The notes under the pieces: model-generated | The model's input: only the letters and a program-made list of their open reading frames with translations | Database searches by the model: none | Told to the model about the DNA's origin: nothing | Assembly (NCBI GenBank): GCA_938041635.1 | Contig: CALIAD010000069.1 | Location: forward strand, 1-18,931 | Direction of reading: 5' to 3' | DNA: 18,931 nucleotides | Source of the DNA: an uncultured Atopobium sp. | Lineage (GTDB): Bacteria; Actinomycetota; Coriobacteriia; Coriobacteriales; Atopobiaceae | Program-made: the position numbers and the translations under genes | In this document: in pieces, positions 14,574 to 18,931 of the stretch | Layout: every line of letters starts with the position of its first letter | How positions within the stretch are numbered: the first letter of the stretch is position 1

Positions 14574-15461
14574 ATGGCGCAGTTGATTTCTATCAAAAAA
14601 GTTGTGGTAGGACCCAAAAACTTGACCGCTACCGTTGAGTTTTCGGCTAAAGCGCCACGTCTGACCTCAGAAAACGCTGAGGCAACTGAGCGCGTGCTTG
14701 AGCTTTTGCCAGGTCTTTCCGAGCACCTGTGCTTGGGTGACGCCGACGCTCGCTTTGGCCTTGTTGCCAACGACACCGAGGTTGCGCACCTGCTCGAGCA
14801 CGTAACCGTGGAGCTCCTGGCCCTGACCAACCTTGCAGGAGATATGTCGTCCGGCAAGACTTCCCTGGTGGATTCCCGTCGCGGCCTCTACGAGATTATC
14901 CTCGCATGCCCAGACGACGTGCTGGTAGCAGCCTCGCTGTCCAGTGCTGTATGGCTCCTCAACTGGGCATATGGCAACCAGGAGGACGCCGACCCAGACA
15001 TCAATGCAATCGTTTCCGGCCTCGTTGCGCTCATCCAGGGCCTTGACGGCGAGAAGACCGATGAGCTCGCAGGCTCCGCGGAACCTGAGGCGGACGCTGC
15101 ACCCCAGGCAGAGAGCGTAGACGCAGAGAATTACGCTGCCGACAACTCCTCCGAGGACGTCGCTGATGCCGCAGCAGCTGATGCAGTTGAGGCTGAGGTC
15201 GCTGACGCTGAGGAGAACAACGCCGAGGTCGCAGGCATCGACGCCGCCGACGAGGACGCGCCCGCTGACGAGGACGCGGTTGCGCCTGCTGCCGACGCCG
15301 AACCCGCAGCCGACGCCGAGCCCGCAGCCGACGCCGAGGCACTCGCCGACGAGCTCGCCGAGGCAACAGCTGTCGAGGACGCCACTGACGACTCTGAGGT
15401 CACCGACGTCCCAGATGACTGGAACATGATTAACGTTCCTCGTTCAAAGCCCGTTCGATAA
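14574..15461 (+). CDS. Cyanophycin-synthetase-N-domain-like protein with acidic tail
   Basis: The first ~160 of 295 residues resemble the N-terminal domain of cyanophycin synthetase (CphA): LLPGLSEHLC (44-53), then VAHLLEHVTVELLALTNLAG (70-89) matching the CphA pattern GHIVEHVALELQELAG, then SSGKT and RRGLYEIIL (102-110), where CphA has GRTR and GIYQVV. The ATP-grasp and Mur-ligase parts of CphA are absent. From about 165 to 285 the chain is an Ala/Asp/Glu-rich acidic tract with ADAEPA repeats, and it ends in a short conserved-looking tail (DDWNMINVPRSKPVR). In CphA this N domain helps hold the polymer and supports elongation; what the free domain does is unknown. AGAGG lies 5 bases before the ATG. 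CNNM and YtxH genes flank it. Confidence 0.7.
   Translation: MAQLISIKKVVVGPKNLTATVEFSAKAPRLTSENAEATERVLELLPGLSEHLCLGDADARFGLVANDTEVAHLLEHVTVELLALTNLAGDMSSGKTSLVDSRRGLYEIILACPDDVLVAASLSSAVWLLNWAYGNQEDADPDINAIVSGLVALIQGLDGEKTDELAGSAEPEADAAPQAESVDAENYAADNSSEDVADAAAADAVEAEVADAEENNAEVAGIDAADEDAPADEDAVAPAADAEPAADAEPAADAEALADELAEATAVEDATDDSEVTDVPDDWNMINVPRSKPVR
15249..15344 (+). repeat. 18-bp coding repeats in the acidic tail
   Basis: Two kinds of 18-bp unit occur: GACGAGGACGCG-led units at 15249-15266 and 15267-15284, and GCCGACGCCGA-led units at 15291-15308, 15309-15326 and, in part, 15327-15344. They encode DEDAPA- and ADAEPA-type hexapeptides. Confidence 0.8.
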
Positions 15462-15482
15462 ACGCCCTTATTGCGGTATGAT
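15454..15482 (+). promoter_or_regulatory. Weak candidate promoter for the YtxH gene
   Basis: TATGAT (15477-15482) resembles a -10. The hexamer 17 bp ahead, TTCGAT (15454-15459), is a poor -35 and overlaps the end of the previous gene. It would give the YtxH gene its own start within the 57-bp gap. Confidence 0.25.
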
Positions 15483-15518
15483 TACGTACAGCGTTTTGCT
15501 GTTTAACAGGAGGTACTT

Positions 15519-15980
15519 ATGAGCAAGAAGTCTGCTGGTTTCTTTCTAGGCGCTATTTTTGGTGCTGCTGCTGGCGCTGTAGCTGGTCTTTTCCTGGCTC
15601 CACGTTCCGGCGAGGAGACTCGCGCTTTGGCTGCAGATGCTGTCAATGACGCATGGGATTCCGCACTTGATTCTTACGAGCGCACATCTAAGGTTGTGAG
15701 CACTAAGATTGACGAGGTCAAGCCTACTGTTGACGCAAAGACCGACGAGCTCCGCGCAAAGGTTGATCTTGCTCGCGAGCGCATGGATCAGCTCCGTGAG
15801 TCACTTTCTGACGCCGTGACCTCTGCTTCTAATACTGTTGCAGACGCTGCTGATGTTGTTGCAGACTCCTTTGTTGTTCCAGAGCCAACTGCCACAACCG
15901 CCGAGGCTCAGGCTGTTCGCATCGAGAACGTTGAGTCCCACGAGCAGGAGAACGCAGGCGAGGGCTACCAGGAGGCATAA
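15519..15980 (+). CDS. YtxH-family membrane-anchored protein
   Basis: This 153-residue protein has a single glycine/alanine-rich membrane segment (residues 7-27, FFLGAIFGAAAGAVAGLFLAP) followed at once by the RSGEETR motif that marks the YtxH family. It then has a long charged, helical, heptad-like region (about 45-120) and an acidic tail. YtxH proteins are small stress-related envelope proteins of unknown mechanism. AGGAGGT at 15508-15514 gives a very strong ribosome binding site. It lies between the cyanophycin-N-like and PRC-barrel genes, and a terminator follows directly. Confidence 0.88.
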   Translation: MSKKSAGFFLGAIFGAAAGAVAGLFLAPRSGEETRALAADAVNDAWDSALDSYERTSKVVSTKIDEVKPTVDAKTDELRAKVDLARERMDQLRESLSDAVTSASNTVADAADVVADSFVVPEPTATTAEAQAVRIENVESHEQENAGEGYQEA

Positions 15981-16001
15981 GCCTCACTTACAAGCAATGT
16001 G

Positions 16002-16030
16002 ACGGGACGCCTTATGACGTCCCGTTTTTT
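16002..16030 (+). terminator. Intrinsic terminator between the YtxH and PRC-barrel genes
   Basis: An 8-bp stem, ACGGGACG (16002-16009) with CGTCCCGT (16018-16025), has an 8-base loop and runs into TTTTTT. It ends only 15 bases before the next gene's GTG, so it may act as an attenuator for that gene as well as a terminator. Confidence 0.85.
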
Positions 16031-16045
16031 ATAGAGAGGTTTCAC

Positions 16046-17047
16046 GTGAAAACAACCGAGCTTCTAGGCGCAAAGGTCCTTCTCCCCAAAAAGCCTACTA
16101 CAAAGGGTAAACATGCGGGAGAAGAGCGGTTTTCCAAATTGGGTAAAATCCACAATGTGGTTTTTGCACCCTTCAAACAGGGTCAGCCTTCGCAGGTAGT
16201 GGGCGTGATGGTTCAGAAGCCCGACATTGCTGGCATGATTAAGCAGGATGACGCGTTTGTCACGCTGGAGTCTCTGGAGACCATTGAGCAGGGACTTTGC
16301 GTTAAAGATCCCGAGAATAACGTCGATAAAGCAGCAATCAAGCGCCTGAACTTGGACTTTGATACCTGCATTCTGTGGCACGGTATGGAAGCTCGCACTA
16401 AGAGCGGAAAGAGCTTGGGCTACGTGAGTGGCGCTGAGTTTGACCAGGTTTCTGGTGTGGTTTCGGCATTTCTTGTGGGTGACGGCGCTGGATCTGAGGC
16501 GCTGGTAGGTTCGTTTGCCATCAAGCCTGAGTGGTTGCTGGGCTATTCCAACGGCGCCATGATCCTCTCCGATGAGGCAGCAGATGCCCAGCTCACCGGT
16601 GGTCTAGCTGCAAAGGCGGGCGAGGGATACGCAGCCGCCGCCGCTAAGGCTTCTGAGGCCACCGCCAAGGCTGGAAAGGCTGTTGCAGAGGCCACCGAGA
16701 AAGGCGCGTTTGCCCTGGGTAAGACGCTGGCCAAGGCAAAGCGTGCTATCGAAGACGCTACTGAGCCTGACGCAGAAGACGATTCCGAGCGCCCAGCTCC
16801 CGTTGCTGCAGAGGATGTTCGCCTCGAGAAGCCATCTGCGGAGGAGCAGATTGTCGCTGACAAAGCCGCTGCAGAAAAGGCCGCCTTGGACAAAGCTGCT
16901 GCTAATAAACCTACCGCTAAGCCCTCGAGCAAGTCGACCATGCAGTCCACCGCTAACAAGGCAGCTAAGGGTTTTGGTATGCAGCTTGGCCGCATGGGCA
17001 AAATGTTCTCTGACTTCAAGGACGAGTTTGACAAGGCAAGCAAATAA
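16046..17047 (+). CDS. PRC-barrel domain protein with Ala/Lys-rich C-terminus
   Basis: The protein has 333 residues. Two PRC-barrel-like beta-rich segments are visible: residues about 1-80 (LGAKVLLP, then LGKIHNVVFAP and VVGVMVQKP) and about 112-175 (GKSLGYVSGAEFDQVSGVVSAFLV). PRC-barrels are small folds that bind partners in photosynthetic reaction centres and in RNA-processing factors. From about 185 on comes a long Ala/Lys/Glu helix-forming region, then a basic end (QLGRMGKMFSDFKDEFDKASK). The start is GTG, with AGAGAGG 6-7 bases ahead. No promoter fits in the 15 bases after the upstream terminator, so expression needs read-through or a promoter inside the YtxH gene. The function is not known. 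Confidence 0.8.
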   Translation: MKTTELLGAKVLLPKKPTTKGKHAGEERFSKLGKIHNVVFAPFKQGQPSQVVGVMVQKPDIAGMIKQDDAFVTLESLETIEQGLCVKDPENNVDKAAIKRLNLDFDTCILWHGMEARTKSGKSLGYVSGAEFDQVSGVVSAFLVGDGAGSEALVGSFAIKPEWLLGYSNGAMILSDEAADAQLTGGLAAKAGEGYAAAAAKASEATAKAGKAVAEATEKGAFALGKTLAKAKRAIEDATEPDAEDDSERPAPVAAEDVRLEKPSAEEQIVADKAAAEKAALDKAAANKPTAKPSSKSTMQSTANKAAKGFGMQLGRMGKMFSDFKDEFDKASK

Positions 17048-17072
17048 TAAGCAGCAGCTAAATGCATAAAAC

Positions 17073-17109
17073 AATAGGGCAAGAAGATCGGTCTTCTCGC
17101 CCTATTTTT
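17073..17109. terminator. Bidirectional terminator between the PRC-barrel and NRAMP genes
   Basis: A 15-bp stem (17073-17087 with 17092-17106, one mismatch) has a 4-base loop and ends in TTTTT on the plus strand. On the minus strand it is followed by TTGTTTTATG, so it can serve the convergent transporter gene too. Confidence 0.88.
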
Positions 17110-17132
17110 GTGTTGCAGTTGCGTGACGTTTG

Positions 17133-18500
17133 CTACAAGCCCATGGCCTGCAGAATGAACATCACAATGGTCAGGATGATGACGGTGATGATGGTAAACC
17201 AGGTCAGTGCGTTCCAGATGCGGCCGTTGGCGTACTTGCCCATGATGTGTTTGTCGGCCGCGATGATAACCATAAAGACAAGCAGAATTGGCAGCAGAAT
17301 ACCGTTGATGACCTGTGCGGCCATCATGATGCCAAAGAGACTCATGCCCGGGATCAGAACAACCAGTGCAGAAATAACCAGCACAGTTGTAATAATACCG
17401 TGGTAGACAGGGGCCTCTTGCCAGCTACGGTCGGCTCCGCGCTCCCAACCAAATGCCTCGCAGATAGCGCTTGCGGTAATGCCTGGTAGAACGCATGCTG
17501 CAAGGAAGGACGCGCCAACCATGCCCAGTGCAAAGAGGGTACTAGCGTACTGACCTGCAAGTGGTTCAAGTGCGCGAGCAGCGTCGGCAGCGGAGTCAAC
17601 AGAGATTCCACGAGGGAAGAGGACAGCACCGGTGGTCAGCATAATGAACCAGGTAATGACCTCGGCCAGGACTGCGCCGGCAACATTGTCTGCACGCTGT
17701 GCGGGAATATCGCTGGTATCAAGGTTCTTCTCGACAACATTTGATGCAACCAAGAAGATCATGTACGGACTGATGGTGGTACCAATATTTGCAACCAACA
17801 GAGAAATGTATGACGGTTCAGCGGAAGGCTGCGGAATGATGGTGACGCGCAGAGCTTCGCCCCAGTCAGGCTGAGCAAGCACGCCAGCTACCACGTACGT
17901 GACAAAAATACAGCTAATTGCCAGCAAAATCTTCTCGATGCGACGGTACGATCCACCAACAGTCAGAAGCCACACCATCAGAGCACTAATAGGCACCGAG
18001 ACGTACGTTGGGATGCCAAAGAGCTCCATACTGGACGCAATACCTGCGAATTCGGAGAAAGTAACAGCAATGTTGGAAAGCAGCAGTGCGCCCATTGCCA
18101 GCGTGGAAAGGCGGATACCAAAGCGTTCACGCACCAGCGATGCAATGCCTTTACCGGTGACGCAGCCCATTCGAGCTGCGGTTTCTTGAACCACAATCAG
18201 CAGGAAGCACATAAGCGGCACGGTCCACAGCTGCGAGTAGCCAAAGGTAGCGCCCGCGCTTGAGTAGGTTGCAATGCCACCGGCGTCGTTTCCAGCAAAT
18301 GCGGCGAGAAGACCGGGACCCATTGCCATCAAGATGTACTTGAGGCTGTTTTTGTTGACCGGAGCCTTCTCTTTAGATGTGCGTTTGCCCTGCTCGATGG
18401 CGTCCTGGCCAGCAACGTCCTGCTCTGCAACAACGTCCTGCACTGCAATCACGTCCTGCTCTGTGGCTGCGCTCTTTACCTCTGCGTTCTCTTGCGCCAT
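17133..18500 (-). CDS. NRAMP-family divalent cation transporter, variant metal site
   Basis: This 455-residue polytopic membrane protein is of the SLC11/NRAMP family. Transmembrane segment 1 reads GPGLLAAFAGNDAGGIATYS (61-80). The usual DPGN metal motif is DAGG (72-75), so the aspartate is kept and the asparagine is a glycine. In transmembrane segment 6, GTTISPYMIF (240-249) replaces the usual MPH, so the metal-binding methionine is lost (Ser244). These changes resemble NRAMP-related magnesium transporters, one of which is characterised from the coriobacterium Eggerthella lenta. Mg2+ is therefore a likely substrate, but this is inference. A ~45-residue polar N-terminal extension repeats EQDV/QDVV units. 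The ATG directly follows the stop of the upstream membrane-protein gene, so translation is probably coupled. Confidence 0.88.
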   Translation of the reverse strand: MAQENAEVKSAATEQDVIAVQDVVAEQDVAGQDAIEQGKRTSKEKAPVNKNSLKYILMAMGPGLLAAFAGNDAGGIATYSSAGATFGYSQLWTVPLMCFLLIVVQETAARMGCVTGKGIASLVRERFGIRLSTLAMGALLLSNIAVTFSEFAGIASSMELFGIPTYVSVPISALMVWLLTVGGSYRRIEKILLAISCIFVTYVVAGVLAQPDWGEALRVTIIPQPSAEPSYISLLVANIGTTISPYMIFLVASNVVEKNLDTSDIPAQRADNVAGAVLAEVITWFIMLTTGAVLFPRGISVDSAADAARALEPLAGQYASTLFALGMVGASFLAACVLPGITASAICEAFGWERGADRSWQEAPVYHGIITTVLVISALVVLIPGMSLFGIMMAAQVINGILLPILLVFMVIIAADKHIMGKYANGRIWNALTWFTIITVIILTIVMFILQAMGL

Positions 18501-18931
18501 TTACATCACACTCACAAGCGAGAGAGCGTAAGAGAGGACGAAGAATGTCACCACCGAAAGGCTCATGGAAATCAGAGTAAGCGTGAGACCCGAAGTTTCC
18601 TGGTTTTTCTCGTCACGATGGCGAAGTACAGCCAAGAAAATTGGGGTTAGCAGGAAGGAAATAAGCGTAGAGCCAGCTGCTGCACCAAAGATCTGAATAA
18701 TGGTCTGGTCAAAGAGCGCTGCGTAGAATGCGCCTGCATTTGGATCGTAGGGGTGGAACAGAGCCTCTAGCAGTGCGTGAGCTGCGGCACCAAGGATGCA
18801 AATGAGTCCGCTGACCAGAAGACCCAGCAGAAGTGAGCGGAAGGCAAAGCCTAAGATAGAAGGAGATTTCTCGCTGCCAGGATCGTCTGTGAGGAAGAAG
18901 TTTGTCACGTAGTTGACGGTATTCTCGCTCA
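18501..18931 (-). CDS. Small hypothetical membrane protein (start just off the window)
   Basis: At least 143 residues are encoded. An internal GTG at 18908 could be a start, but the frame stays open to the right edge. The last bases on the minus strand read (N)TG AGC GAG AAT ACC, so the real start is probably an ATG whose first base is position 18932, giving MSENTVNY and so on. Three hydrophobic segments are visible (LLLGLLVSGLICILGAAAHALL; IIQIFGAAAGSTLISFLLTPIF; LTLISMSLSVVTFFVLSYAL). I do not recognise a family; a YIP1-like helper is one possibility. Its TAA is followed at once by the ATG of the NRAMP gene, so the two form an operon and may work together. Confidence 0.75.
   Translation of the reverse strand, partial: SENTVNYVTNFFLTDDPGSEKSPSILGFAFRSLLLGLLVSGLICILGAAAHALLEALFHPYDPNAGAFYAALFDQTIIQIFGAAAGSTLISFLLTPIFLAVLRHRDEKNQETSGLTLTLISMSLSVVTFFVLSYALSLVSVM

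Overview
The window looks like chromosomal DNA of a strictly or facultatively anaerobic actinobacterium of the class Coriobacteriia, most likely family Atopobiaceae (Atopobium, Lancefieldella, Olsenella). This is an inference from mid-range GC, the protein style and gene content: a flavo-diiron oxygen reductase, an EF-G2-type GTPase, a glycerol dehydrogenase, and a variant NRAMP transporter whose type is known from Eggerthella. No 16S rRNA, tRNA or phage gene is present to confirm it. Twelve protein genes are well supported, and one gene runs off the right edge.

Layout. 1-512: non-coding, with diverged ~31-bp direct repeats, a perfect 13-bp hairpin, then a promoter overlapped by a 22-bp near-perfect palindrome. 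513-4756: a tight four-gene operon (SPFH/band-7 membrane protein, small ribbon-helix-helix DNA-binding protein, ABC ATPase wrapped in Ala/Pro-rich tails, large ABC permease) ended by a terminator. 5031-7106: stand-alone EF-G2-like GTPase with a partly duplicated 3' end and a strong terminator. 7241-7964: AT-rich intergenic DNA with a 133-bp element bounded by perfect 27-bp inverted repeats, then 13-bp tandem repeats. 7965-9722: DXS-like thiamine-diphosphate enzyme, convergent with gldA (9895-10989, minus strand) across a shared terminator. 10990-11222: divergent control region with three 23-bp-spaced motifs between gldA and the flavo-diiron gene fprA (11223-12425). 12481-13168: intergenic DNA with a three-copy repeat forming a long hairpin. 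13169-17047: a co-directional envelope-type cluster (CNNM/CBS protein, cyanophycin-synthetase-N-like protein with acidic tail, YtxH protein, PRC-barrel protein). 17133-18931, minus strand: NRAMP-family transporter preceded by a small membrane protein whose stop codon abuts the transporter's ATG.

How the parts may work together. The first operon reads as a regulated membrane export or membrane-organisation module; the encoded ribbon-helix-helix protein is a natural candidate to bind the palindrome in its own promoter. gldA and fprA share a repeat-bearing intergenic region, suggesting joint redox or oxygen control. The CNNM and NRAMP-variant proteins are both candidates for Mg2+ or related cation handling. 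The most unusual protein is the stand-alone homologue of the cyanophycin synthetase N-terminal domain (14574-15461), which has no synthetase beside it. Other points worth following are the substituted acceptor-site residues of the DXS-like enzyme, the non-canonical NRAMP metal site, and several intergenic repeats that the genes do not explain.
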